64,000 bases of DNA from JAEUJM01 sp041918615. GTDB lineage: Bacteria > Actinomycetota > Acidimicrobiia > Acidimicrobiales > DATDAH01. The stretch spans positions 124,001-188,000 of the forward strand of contig JAYRVH010000077.1 in the NCBI GenBank assembly GCA_041918615.1, written 5' to 3'. Shown one piece after another: positions 52,383 to 60,441 of the stretch (its first letter is position 1; each line of letters opens with the position of its first letter). Under the pieces are notes generated by a model that did not search any database, was not told the origin of the DNA, and worked only from the letters and a program-made list of their open reading frames with translations. Made by a program: the position numbers and the translations under genes.

Positions 52383-53139
52383 GGCTGACAGTCTGACAGG
52401 GGAATTGGCGGGTGTGGTACTCGCCGCCGGAGCCGGCACCCGGCTGCGCCCGCTCACGCGGCACCGGCCGAAAGCGCTGTGCCCGGTGGGCAACGTGGCG
52501 CTCGTCGACCTCGCTCTCGAGCGTGTGCACTCGGTCGTTCCGACCGCCGCCGTCAACGTCCATCACGGCCGGGAGCAACTCGAGGCCCACCTCGACGGTC
52601 GGGCCCACCTCTCCATCGAGGAGGAGCGGCCGCTCGGGACGGCGGGCGCGCTCGGCCACCTGCGGGGCTGGCTCGACGGACGGGGCGCCGTCGTGGTCAA
52701 CGCGGACGCCTGGTGCCCCGGCACGCTCGACCGGTTGGTGGACGACTGGGACCGGGAGCGGGCCCGGCTCCTCGTGGTGGACGGGAACGAGCTGCACCCG
52801 GGGAGCCGCATCGCGGGATGCCTGCTGCCGTGGACCGCGGTGGCGGCGCTCGAAGCGGTCCCGTCGGGCCTCTACGAGGTCTGCTGGCGCCCCTGGGCGG
52901 AGCGGGGCGCGGTCGAGGTGATCCGCCACGACGGCCCGTTCGTGGACTGCGGGACGCCGGCGGACTACCTGGCGGCCAACCTGGCGTCGTCCGGTGGCCA
53001 CCCGGTCATCGGCGACGGGGCGGTCGTCGACGGCTTCGTCGAGCGGTCGGTGGTGTGGCCCCGAGCCGTCGTGCATGGCGACGAGGCCCTGGTGGATGCC
53101 GTGCGCACCGACACGGGCATCACTGTCCTCGTTCGGTGA
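52381..53139 (+). CDS. NDP-sugar nucleotidyltransferase-like protein
   Basis: 252 aa, nucleotidyltransferase (GT-A-like) fold: GVVLAAGAGTRLRPLTRHRPKALCPVGN is the sugar-1-phosphate nucleotide-binding signature. GTAGALGHLRGWL and VNADAW (in place of the more usual NGD metal motif) follow, and GPFVDCGTPADYLAANLA near the end. It is shorter than typical mannose-1-phosphate guanylyltransferases and lacks a full left-handed beta helix. ATG 52381 assumed; GTG 52414 would start right at the motif. Sugar unknown. Confidence 0.75.
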   Translation: MADSLTGELAGVVLAAGAGTRLRPLTRHRPKALCPVGNVALVDLALERVHSVVPTAAVNVHHGREQLEAHLDGRAHLSIEEERPLGTAGALGHLRGWLDGRGAVVVNADAWCPGTLDRLVDDWDRERARLLVVDGNELHPGSRIAGCLLPWTAVAALEAVPSGLYEVCWRPWAERGAVEVIRHDGPFVDCGTPADYLAANLASSGGHPVIGDGAVVDGFVERSVVWPRAVVHGDEALVDAVRTDTGITVLVR

Positions 53140-53149
53140 GGTCCACATC

Positions 53150-53189
53150 GGCTCCTCCTCCGCCGGAGCGCCTTCGGGATCCGGGTCAG
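53150..53189. repeat. Dispersed 40-bp repeat, copy 2 (rlmN 3' end)
   Basis: Matches 38115-38154 at 36 of 40 positions and includes the palindrome CTCCG-C-CGGAG. The rlmN stop codon lies inside it. It sits between the convergent nucleotidyltransferase and rlmN genes. Confidence 0.6.
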
Positions 53190-54244
53190 GATGATGTCGC
53201 GGCGCCGCTCCGCTTCGCCACTTGAACGTGGGTGGCGCGGAGTTGGCCACAGGCGGCGGCGATGTCGGTTCCCCGGTTCCGTCGCACCGTGGCGTTCACA
53301 CCGAGGCCCACGAGCCGCTCGGCGAACCGGGCGACGCCATCGGGAGGCGTGCCCCGCGTGGCGTAGCCCGCCGTGGGGTTCAGCGGGATCAGGTTGACGT
53401 GCGCGCGCAGCGATCGGGCGAAGCCCGCGAGCTCGGCGGTGTCGCCCGGCCGGTCGTTCACGCCGTCGATCAGGGCCCATTCGAGCGAGAGCCGTCGGTT
53501 CTTGGCCGCCAGGTAGTCGGCGCACGCATCGTGGAGGACCGAGAGGGGATACCGCCGGTTGATCGGCACGAGCTCGTCACGAAGGGTGTCGTTGGCGGCG
53601 TGCAACGACACGGCCAGGTTCACCGGCAGGGCCTCGCCGGCAAGGCGACGGATGCCGGGCACGACGCCGACGGTCGACAGCGTGAGGTGACGGGCCGAGA
53701 GGCCCAGCTCGGCGTGGATTCGCTCGACGGCGCGCCAGGTCCGGTCGTAGTTCGCCAGGGGCTCACCCATGCCCATGAACACCACGTTCGAGAGTCGGCG
53801 CGGGAGCGCGGCGGCGCGGGCACGGACCACCTGCTCGACGATCTCGCCCACGGCGAGGTTCCGGTCGAACCCGGCCTGGCCGGTCGCGCAGAAGCCGCAG
53901 CCCATGGCGCAGCCGGCCTGCGTGCTGACGCAGACCGTCGAGCGCCCGGGATAGTGCATGAGCACGGTCTCGACCTCCGTGCCGTCGTGCAGGCCCCACA
54001 ACCACTTCACGGTGTCGCCGTCGTCGGACACCGACTCGGCGATGGCCTCGAGTGCCGGCGGCAGGGACGGCGCGAGGCGGGCGCGCAGCGACTTCGGCAG
54101 GTCGGTCATGGCGTCGGGGTCGAGGCCCTTGGCGTAGAGGCCGTCCCAGACCTGCTGGACGCGGTACAGCGGCTCGCCGGCCAGCAGCGCGGCGAGACCC
54201 TCGCGTTCCAGGTCGTACCGACTCGCCACTGTTCTCGAAGCCAC
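53186..54244 (-). CDS. rlmN: 23S rRNA (and tRNA) A2503 methyltransferase RlmN
   Basis: Radical SAM enzyme forming C2-methyladenosine in 23S rRNA and some tRNAs. 352 aa. The radical SAM cluster motif is CAMGCGFC (CxxxCxxC), after VCVSTQAG; other landmarks are VFMGMGEPLANYD, NLAVSLHAANDTLRDELVPIN, and the second catalytic cysteine in the late AACGQL. GTG 54244 or GTG 54229 could be the start; a TAGCCT box (54254-54259, minus strand) lies nine bases before the former. Confidence 0.94.
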   Translation of the reverse strand: MASRTVASRYDLEREGLAALLAGEPLYRVQQVWDGLYAKGLDPDAMTDLPKSLRARLAPSLPPALEAIAESVSDDGDTVKWLWGLHDGTEVETVLMHYPGRSTVCVSTQAGCAMGCGFCATGQAGFDRNLAVGEIVEQVVRARAAALPRRLSNVVFMGMGEPLANYDRTWRAVERIHAELGLSARHLTLSTVGVVPGIRRLAGEALPVNLAVSLHAANDTLRDELVPINRRYPLSVLHDACADYLAAKNRRLSLEWALIDGVNDRPGDTAELAGFARSLRAHVNLIPLNPTAGYATRGTPPDGVARFAERLVGLGVNATVRRNRGTDIAAACGQLRATHVQVAKRSGAATSS

Positions 54245-54297
54245 GCCCTCGCGAGGCTACGGCACACCGGCCCGACTCCCCGTGCGAAAGCCCTCGG

Positions 54298-54303
54298 TAT
54301 CGT
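54298..54303 (+). promoter_or_regulatory. -10 box (TATCGT) of the VIT family gene, leaderless
   Basis: TATCGT ends six bases before GTG 54310. Confidence 0.5.
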
Positions 54304-54309
54304 GACCCC

Positions 54310-55080
54310 GTGGAGACGTCGGCACGGCACCTGGGGGGCGGGGAATCGGACGACGGCGCCGGCGCCGGCGCGCCCGACCCGGCGATGGTCAAGCACCAGC
54401 ACCGGGACATCCAGGGCGGGGTCGCCAGGGCGGCGGTGTTCGGGGCGAGCGACGGCCTCGTCTCCAACGTCTCGCTCATCCTCGGCGTGGCAGGGGCCAG
54501 CCCCGGTGCCGGCTTCGTCCGCCTGGCCGGGCTCGCCGGCTGGATCGCCGGCGCGATCTCCATGGCGGCGGGGGAGTACGGCTCGATGAAGGCGCAGACC
54601 GAGCTGCTCGAGCACGAGCTCGACCTCGAACGGATCGAGCTGCACCGCAACCCCGTGGTCGAGACCCGCGAGCTGGCCGAGCTCTACGAGTCACGCGGGG
54701 TCGAGCCGGGCCTCGCCCGAGAGCTCGCCACTGCCATGATGCGCGACCCCGAACTGGCTCTCGAGGCCCACGCGCGCGAAGAGCTCGGCATCGACCCGGC
54801 GGCCCTCGGGTCGCCCGTCGCGGCCGCCGGTGCCTCGTTCCTCTCGTTCTCTGCCGGGGCGCTCCTGCCGCTCATCCCGTGGCTGGTGGGCGGCGGCACC
54901 GCGGCCGTCATCGGCTCCATCGTCCTGGGCCTGCTCGGGGCGGCACTCGTCGGGGGCCTGCTGGCCCGATTCACCCACGGGTCCTACGTTCGCCTCATGA
55001 CGCGCTACACGGGCATCGCCATCGTGGCCGGAGGGGTCACCTACCTCGTCGGCTCGCTGGTCGGCGTCAGCACGGCCTGA
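54310..55080 (+). CDS. VIT1/CCC1 family transporter
   Basis: 256-aa membrane protein of the VIT1/CCC1 iron/manganese transporter family. Seen are the signature RAAVFGASDGLVSNVSLILGVAGA (first helix), AGAISMAAGEYGSMKAQTELLE, a cytoplasmic helical segment with acidic residues that binds metals in plant VIT1, and three C-terminal helices (SFSAGALLPLIPWLV, VIGSIVLGLLGAALVGGL, GIAIVAGGVTYLVGSLVG). Metal specificity is not shown. GTG 54310 is chosen on its upstream -10 box. Confidence 0.87.
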   Translation: METSARHLGGGESDDGAGAGAPDPAMVKHQHRDIQGGVARAAVFGASDGLVSNVSLILGVAGASPGAGFVRLAGLAGWIAGAISMAAGEYGSMKAQTELLEHELDLERIELHRNPVVETRELAELYESRGVEPGLARELATAMMRDPELALEAHAREELGIDPAALGSPVAAAGASFLSFSAGALLPLIPWLVGGGTAAVIGSIVLGLLGAALVGGLLARFTHGSYVRLMTRYTGIAIVAGGVTYLVGSLVGVSTA

Positions 55081-55124
55081 GGCCGATCAGCACGCCTGAG
55101 GACGGTCAGCACGCCTGAGGCTGA
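55067..55124. repeat. Three tandem 19-20 bp units between convergent genes
   Basis: TCAGCACG(G)CCTGAGG-based units at 55067-55086, 55087-55105 and 55106-55124. Each contains TCAG-N5-CTGA or a near form, a small hairpin. The first unit includes the stop of the VIT-type gene and the last ends at the stop of the MshD-like gene. Confidence 0.8.
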
Positions 55125-55688
55125 TCAGGTCGGGGTGTCGAACTCGATGTCGCGCTGCACGAGCGTGAAGCCCAGGCGCTCGTAGAGGCGGACAGCCGGC
55201 TCGTTGTCGGCATCCACGTAGAGCATGCCCGTGGTGAGACCGGCCCGGGCGAGCCAGTCGAGGCCGGCGACGACCAGGGCCCGGCCCAGCCCGCGCCCGT
55301 GCGCGGTCGGGTCGACGCCGATCACGTAGATCTCGCCGAGCGGGGGGTCGGTGTCGCCGTGCACCTTCGTCCAACAGAACCCCAGCAGACGGCCACCCTC
55401 GCGATACAGCAGGAAGCCGGCGGGATCGAACCACGGCTCGTGCTCGAGGGCGAGCAGGTCGTCGAGGGTCTTGCCGCCCTGGTCGCGGTGGTCGGCGAAC
55501 GCCCGGTTGTTCACGATGAGCCAGTCCGGCTCGTCCTGGCCGGGGACGAACGGGCGGCACGCCAGCCGGGACTCCTCGGCGAGCGGGAGCGCGCACTCCA
55601 TCCGCCAGAGCTCCCTGACCGGCACGAGGCCACGAGCCGCGGCCGCCGCTTCGTCGGCCGCGCCGGCTCCCGTGACGAACCAACCCAT
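55125..55688 (-). CDS. GNAT acetyltransferase like the C-terminal half of mycothiol synthase MshD
   Basis: 187 aa from ATG 55688. The sequence matches the C-terminal catalytic domain of MshD: ACRPFVPGQDEPDWLIVNNRAFADHRDQGG, WFDPAGFLLYREGGRLLGFCWTKVH, GEIYVIGVDPTAHGRGLGRAL (acetyl-CoA loop) and LYVDADNEPAVRLYERLGF. MshD normally has two GNAT domains (about 300 aa); here only a short piece of the first remains (LVPVRELWRMECALPL) before the start, and nth begins 20 bp away on the other strand. Either a minimal mycothiol synthase or a paralogue. Confidence 0.75.
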   Translation of the reverse strand: MGWFVTGAGAADEAAAAARGLVPVRELWRMECALPLAEESRLACRPFVPGQDEPDWLIVNNRAFADHRDQGGKTLDDLLALEHEPWFDPAGFLLYREGGRLLGFCWTKVHGDTDPPLGEIYVIGVDPTAHGRGLGRALVVAGLDWLARAGLTTGMLYVDADNEPAVRLYERLGFTLVQRDIEFDTPT

Positions 55689-55693
55689 GGCGG

Positions 55694-55699
55694 TAGCCT
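55694..55699 (+). promoter_or_regulatory. -10 box (TAGCCT) of nth, leaderless
   Basis: TAGCCT ends eight bases before GTG 55708 and starts six bases from the divergent MshD-like start. Confidence 0.5.
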
Positions 55700-55707
55700 C
55701 CCACGCG

Positions 55708-56349
<642 letters not shown>

Positions 56350-56412
56350 CCCGAATCGGGACTTGGGAGGAATTTGGCACCTGGATGAGTGCGCCCCGGT
56401 CGCCGTTGGGGT

Positions 56413-56418
56413 TAAGAT
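56413..56418 (+). promoter_or_regulatory. -10 box (TAAGAT) of the small RNA candidate
   Basis: TAAGAT predicts a transcript start near 56425, just before the first hairpin. No convincing -35 is seen 17 bp upstream. Confidence 0.45.
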
Positions 56419-56423
56419 CAGGT

Positions 56424-56519
56424 CAACCAGGTTCCCGCCACCTGGTACCAGGCGACAGACGGGTCCGCCGCCCGATGTCGCCCGCTCCGGCGCCCCGCAA
56501 GGGGCGCCGGAGTCGTTTT
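56424..56519 (+). ncRNA. Structured small RNA candidate (6C-like) downstream of nth
   Basis: About 95 nt with three successive hairpins. H1: ACCAGGT (56426-56432) with ACCTGGT (56440-56446), loop TCCCGCC. H2: GGCGACA (56451-56457) with TGTCGCC (56476-56482), inner stem CGGG/CCCG (56460-56463, 56471-56474), C-rich loop TCCGCCG. H3: a perfect 12-bp intrinsic terminator. Two hairpins with C-rich loops plus terminator recall the actinobacterial 6C RNA, though fewer consecutive Cs are present than the name implies. A TAAGAT box precedes it. No coding frame fits. Confidence 0.55.
56485..56519 (+). terminator. Intrinsic terminator of the small RNA
   Basis: CTCCGGCGCCCC (56485-56496), loop GCAA, GGGGCGCCGGAG (56501-56512), then TCGTTTT. 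A perfect 12-bp GC stem with a stable GNRA loop and a T tract, the best terminator in the window. Confidence 0.9.
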
Positions 56520-56560
56520 CCCGAACAGCGGCTCACGCGCGGTGCCAGCGACGGTCACTG

Positions 56561-56752
56561 TCAGTCGAGCTCGCGGACCAGCCCGGCAAGGCGCCGGGCC
56601 GCGGCCTGGAGCGAACGCTCGACCTCGTACAGGTCGCCGGCCAGGTCGTCACGGCCGCCGACGCGCAGCCGGTCGGCGGCCTCGGACACCCGTTGGATCA
56701 TCTCCCCGAGCGCGGTGGCGACCGAGGACAGCTGGGCGTGCTCATGGGTCAC
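56561..56752 (-). CDS. Small helical hypothetical protein
   Basis: 63 aa from ATG 56752, predicted wholly helical with heptad spacing (LSSVATALGEMIQRVSEAAD, LYEVERSLQAAARRLAGLV), so probably a short coiled coil. No family recognised. Amino-acid pattern and codon use look genuine rather than random. It is divergent from the his operon. Confidence 0.55.
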   Translation of the reverse strand: MTHEHAQLSSVATALGEMIQRVSEAADRLRVGGRDDLAGDLYEVERSLQAAARRLAGLVRELD

Positions 56753-56812
56753 GGGCCACGTGTCTAGTCGCTCGGGGCCGAAACCGGGTCGGCCGGACGT
56801 CGAGGGCGCCGG

Positions 56813-56818
56813 TACGGT
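56813..56818 (+). promoter_or_regulatory. -10 box (TACGGT) of the his operon
   Basis: TACGGT predicts transcription starting near 56825, about three bases before ATG 56828 of a short leader ORF and about 32 before the hisD GTG. Confidence 0.45.
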
Positions 56819-56827
56819 GATGGCCCC

Positions 56828-56863
56828 ATGAGTCCTCCCAGCCCCCGCCGGCGAACGTGTTGA
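56828..56863 (+). CDS. Possible 11-codon leader ORF before hisD
   Basis: ATG 56828 opens an 11-codon frame (MSPPSPRRRTC, stop at 56861-56863) that ends on top of the hisD start: its TGA overlaps TTG 56860 by TTGA, next to GTG 56857. It has no histidine codons, so it is not a classical attenuator peptide; translational coupling to hisD is possible. Confidence 0.35.
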   Translation: MSPPSPRRRTC

Positions 56864-58146
56864 ACCGCCTCGACCTGCGAGGGGTCACGGGAGATCTGCA
56901 GGCACGCCTGCCCCGGCCCGAACTCGCCGGTGAGGCGCCGGTCGCCGCCGTGCGGGCCATCATCGCCGACGTGCGCGACCGGGGTGACGATGCCCTCCGT
57001 GAGCTCTCGTTGCGGTTCGACGGGGTGGTCCCCGAGCCATTGCGAGTCGCGCCCGATGACCTCTCGCGCGCGCGACGCGACCTGAACCCCGAGCTCCGCG
57101 GCGCCCTCGAATCGGCTCATGCCTCGATCCTCGACTTCCACGAGTCCCAGGTGACCGCCGAGGCCGACTACCGCCGTGGCGGCCTACGCGTCCGCGACCT
57201 GCGCCGTCCGGTCGACCGGGCCGGCCTCTACGTCCCGGGAGGCCGCGCGGTCTATCCGTCCACCGTGTTGATGACCGCGGTGCCGGCACGGGTGGCCGGC
57301 GTGGCCGAGATCGCGCTCTGCGTCCCTCCGGGCGAAGGGGGGCGCGTGCCGGCCGTCACCCTTGCCGCGGCTGCGATTGCGGGTGTCGACGAGGTGTACG
57401 CCGTCGGGGGCGCCCAGGCCATCGCCGCCATGGCCTACGGCACCGAGTCGATCTTGCCGGTCGACGTCATCGTCGGCCCCGGCAACGTCTACGTGTCGGT
57501 CGCCAAGCGCGAGGTTGCGGGCGTCGTCGGTGTCCCGTCGGCGTTCGCCGGGCCGTCCGAGATCGTGGTGATCGCGGACGACACGACGCCGGCGACCTTC
57601 GCGGCCATCGACCTGATCGTGCAGGCCGAGCACGGCCCTGGTGGGCTCGCCTGGCTGATCACGTGGTCGCCGGACGCGGTCGAGCGAATCACGCGCGAGG
57701 TCGACCGACTGGTCGGCGAAGCGCCCCGGCGCGACGAGATCACCGCCACCTTCGCCCAGGGCGGGTACGCGGTGCTCGTGGACTCGCCCGACCAGGCCCT
57801 CGAGGTCGCCAACCTGATCGCCCCCGAGCACCTGCAGCTCATGAGCGCCGATCCCGACGCACTGGTGCCGCTCGTCCGCCACGCGGGCGCGGTGTTCACC
57901 GGGCCACTCGCGCCGGCCTCGATCGGTGACTACGTGGCCGGGCCCAGCCACGTACTGCCCACCGACGGCTCGGCCCGGTTCTCGGGCGCGCTCACGATCG
58001 ACGACTTCCAGAAGCACGTCCACGTGATCTCGCTCGACGCAAGCGCGTTCGCCGAGGCTGCCCCCGTGGTCGAGGCGCTCGCGATGGCCGAGGGCCTCGA
58101 CGCCCACGCGGCGTCCGTCCGGCTCCGCGGGGGATGGTCGCCGTGA
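56857..58146 (+). CDS. hisD: Histidinol dehydrogenase
   Basis: NAD-dependent zinc enzyme for the last two steps of histidine synthesis. 429 aa from GTG 56857 (TTG 56860 possible). Signatures: GLYVPGGRAVYPSTVLM, VDVIVGPGNVYVSVAKREV, GPSEIVVIAD, QAEHGPGGLAWL with zinc-ligand His, and IAPEHLQL, PASIGDYVAGPSHVLPT, DFQKHVHVI. First gene of the his operon; the stop overlaps hisC by 13 bp. Confidence 0.95.
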   Translation: MLNRLDLRGVTGDLQARLPRPELAGEAPVAAVRAIIADVRDRGDDALRELSLRFDGVVPEPLRVAPDDLSRARRDLNPELRGALESAHASILDFHESQVTAEADYRRGGLRVRDLRRPVDRAGLYVPGGRAVYPSTVLMTAVPARVAGVAEIALCVPPGEGGRVPAVTLAAAAIAGVDEVYAVGGAQAIAAMAYGTESILPVDVIVGPGNVYVSVAKREVAGVVGVPSAFAGPSEIVVIADDTTPATFAAIDLIVQAEHGPGGLAWLITWSPDAVERITREVDRLVGEAPRRDEITATFAQGGYAVLVDSPDQALEVANLIAPEHLQLMSADPDALVPLVRHAGAVFTGPLAPASIGDYVAGPSHVLPTDGSARFSGALTIDDFQKHVHVISLDASAFAEAAPVVEALAMAEGLDAHAASVRLRGGWSP

Positions 58147-59216
58147 CGGTGTCGCCCCGCGACGACCTCGTCGCCCTCGAGGGCTACCACTCGCTGCAGG
58201 TCGACGTCGAGGTGCGGCTGAACACCAACGAGTCGCCGGTGCCGCCCCCGGCGGGTTGGCTCGAGGACGTGACGCGTGCAGTCGGCGACGTGGCATGGAA
58301 CCGCTATCCCGACCGGGCCGCCACTGCGCTGCGCACGCGGATCGCGTCGATGCACGGTGTGGACCCGGGGCAGGTGTTCGCCGCGAACGGCTCCAACGAG
58401 GTGCTCCAGTGCCTGCTCCTCGCCTACGGCGGGCCGGGGCGGTCGGTCGGGGTGTTCGAGCCCACCTACGCCCTGCACTCCCACCTGGCCCGGGTCACGG
58501 GCACGGCCGTGCACGTGGGTGAGCGGGCGGCCGACTTCTCGCTCGACCTCGGCGAGGTCGACCGGGTCGTGGGCGGCGAACGGCCCACCGTCACGTTCCT
58601 GTGCTCACCGAACAACCCCACCGGCGTGGTCGATGCACCGGAGACGGTCGCGTCGGTGCTGCGCCGGGTCGAGACGATCGACGGCCTGCTCGTGGTCGAC
58701 GAGGCCTACGGGCAGTTCGCCCCGTGGTCAGCGGTGACCCTGGTCGACGATCGACGCCCACTCTGCGTCACCCGCACCTTCTCGAAGACCTGGTCGATGG
58801 CAGCCGCCCGCCTGGGCTATCTGATCGGACCGTCGTGGCTCGTCGCCGAGCTCGACAAGGTGACGCTGCCCTATCACCTCGACGCGGTGAAGCAGGAGGC
58901 CGGACGCCTCGCCCTCGACTACCGGGACGAGATGGACCGGCGCGTCGCCGGCATCGTCGAGGAGCGGGGCCGCGTCACGGCCGGGCTGGCCGACCTCTCG
59001 GTCGACGTCTGGCCCTCGGGCGCCAACTTCGTGCTGTTCCGGCCCCGGTCGGCCGACGGTGACCAGGTGTGGGCCGCGCTCGTCGAGCGGTCGGTCCTGG
59101 TGCGCAACTGCGCCTCGTGGCCTCGCCTCGACGGGTGCCTGCGGGTCACCATTGGGACGCCGGAGGAGGACGACCGCTTCCTCGGCGCCCTGAGAGAGGT
59201 GTTGACGGACCAATGA
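58134..59216 (+). CDS. hisC: Histidinol-phosphate aminotransferase
   Basis: PLP aminotransferase, fold type I, 360 aa from ATG 58134; GTG 58143 would give a GTGA overlap. Seen are VRLNTNESPVPPP, NRYPDRAATALRTRIA, ANGSNEVLQCLLLAYGG, CSPNNPTG and the PLP lysine in TFSKTWSMAAARLGYL. The context inside the his operon makes HisC the clear assignment. Confidence 0.94.
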   Translation: MVAVTVSPRDDLVALEGYHSLQVDVEVRLNTNESPVPPPAGWLEDVTRAVGDVAWNRYPDRAATALRTRIASMHGVDPGQVFAANGSNEVLQCLLLAYGGPGRSVGVFEPTYALHSHLARVTGTAVHVGERAADFSLDLGEVDRVVGGERPTVTFLCSPNNPTGVVDAPETVASVLRRVETIDGLLVVDEAYGQFAPWSAVTLVDDRRPLCVTRTFSKTWSMAAARLGYLIGPSWLVAELDKVTLPYHLDAVKQEAGRLALDYRDEMDRRVAGIVEERGRVTAGLADLSVDVWPSGANFVLFRPRSADGDQVWAALVERSVLVRNCASWPRLDGCLRVTIGTPEEDDRFLGALREVLTDQ

Positions 59217-59803
59217 GCCGATTCGCGACCCGTGAGCGTCGTACCAACGAGACGACGATCGACCTCGAGATCGACGTGGACGGCTCGGGCATCACCGAGG
59301 TGGGCACGGGCATCCCCTTCTTCGACCACATGCTCACCCAACTGGGACGCCACGGCGGGTTCGACCTGCGCATCGACGCCTCCGGCGACCTCGAGATCGA
59401 CGCGCACCACACGGTGGAGGACGTGGGCATCGCGTTGGGCGAGGCCCTGGCCGAGGCGCTGGGCGACAAGGCGGGCGTGCGCCGTTTCGCCTCGTCGTCG
59501 GTGCCGCTCGACGAGGCGCTGGTCGAGGTGGCGCTGGACCTGTCCGGCCGTCCTTACCTCCACTACGAGGTCGAGTTCCCGGGCGAGAAGATCCTGAGCG
59601 ACCCTCCGTTCGACCCGCAGCTGATCGAGGAGTTCTGGCGCGCCTTCGTGGTGGCGTCAGCCGTCACGCTGCACATCACCAAGCGTCGGGGCAAGAACAC
59701 ACACCACATCGTCGAGGCCACCTTCAAGGGAGTGGCCCACTCGCTTCGCAACGCGGTGCGTGTCGAAGGCAGAGGGGTGCCCTCGACCAAAGGATCGCTG
59801 TGA
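59213..59803 (+). CDS. hisB: Imidazoleglycerol-phosphate dehydratase
   Basis: Monofunctional HisB of 196 aa without the phosphatase domain found in enterobacteria. The two manganese-site motifs are DAHHTVEDVGIALG and NTHHIVEATFKG; GIPFFDHMLTQLGRHG is also typical. ATGA overlap with hisC; GTGA overlap with hisH. Confidence 0.96.
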   Translation: MSRFATRERRTNETTIDLEIDVDGSGITEVGTGIPFFDHMLTQLGRHGGFDLRIDASGDLEIDAHHTVEDVGIALGEALAEALGDKAGVRRFASSSVPLDEALVEVALDLSGRPYLHYEVEFPGEKILSDPPFDPQLIEEFWRAFVVASAVTLHITKRRGKNTHHIVEATFKGVAHSLRNAVRVEGRGVPSTKGSL

Positions 59804-60441
59804 GCCGTCCCGTCATCGCGGTGGTCGACTACGGCATCGGCAACCTGCGTTCGGCGCAGAAGGCCTTCGAGCACGTCGGTGCGGATGCCCACCTCACCGC
59901 CGACCACGCCGCGATCGACGGCGCCGACGCGGTGGTGCTGGCCGGCGTGGGCAACTTCGGACGCTGCATGGAGGCGCTGCACGACGGTGACCTGGCCGCG
60001 CCCACGCTGGCCGCGGTCGATTCGGGCCGGCCCGTCCTCGGGATCTGCGTGGGCATGCAGATGCTGTACGAGGCGTCCGAGGAGGCCCCCGACACCCCCG
60101 GGCTGGGCGTGCTGCCCGGCACGGTGCGGCTGCTGCCCGACACCGTGAAGCGACCGCAGATGCAGTGGAACGTGCTGGAGTGCACGGGCCCATCCGGGCT
60201 GCTGGACGGCATCGGCGACCCACTGTGGATGTACTTCGTTCACTCGTACGCGCCGCCCGGGGGCGACGCCGTGGTCGCCACCTGCGACTACGGCGGTCCC
60301 GTCACTGCGGCCGTCGAGCAGGGAAACGTCTGGGCCACCCAGTTCCACCCCGAGAAGTCCAGCACCAAGGGCCTGGCCGTGTTGGCCAACTTCGCGCGGG
60401 CCGCGGCACGGGCGGGCCGCGGTTCGAAGCAGCCGGCGTGA
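59800..60441 (+). CDS. hisH: Imidazole glycerol phosphate synthase, glutaminase subunit
   Basis: Class I glutamine amidotransferase, 213 aa, feeding ammonia to HisF. Seen are VVDYGIGNLRSAQKAFEHVG, the nucleophile elbow PVLGICVGMQMLYE, MQWNVLE, YFVHSYAPP and the His-Glu pair in ATQFHPEKSS. GTG 59800 overlaps hisB. Confidence 0.95.
   Translation: MSRPVIAVVDYGIGNLRSAQKAFEHVGADAHLTADHAAIDGADAVVLAGVGNFGRCMEALHDGDLAAPTLAAVDSGRPVLGICVGMQMLYEASEEAPDTPGLGVLPGTVRLLPDTVKRPQMQWNVLECTGPSGLLDGIGDPLWMYFVHSYAPPGGDAVVATCDYGGPVTAAVEQGNVWATQFHPEKSSTKGLAVLANFARAAARAGRGSKQPA

Noticed and set aside
56828..56863. Histidine attenuator peptide
   Set aside because: No histidine codons and no terminator/antiterminator pair between it and hisD.
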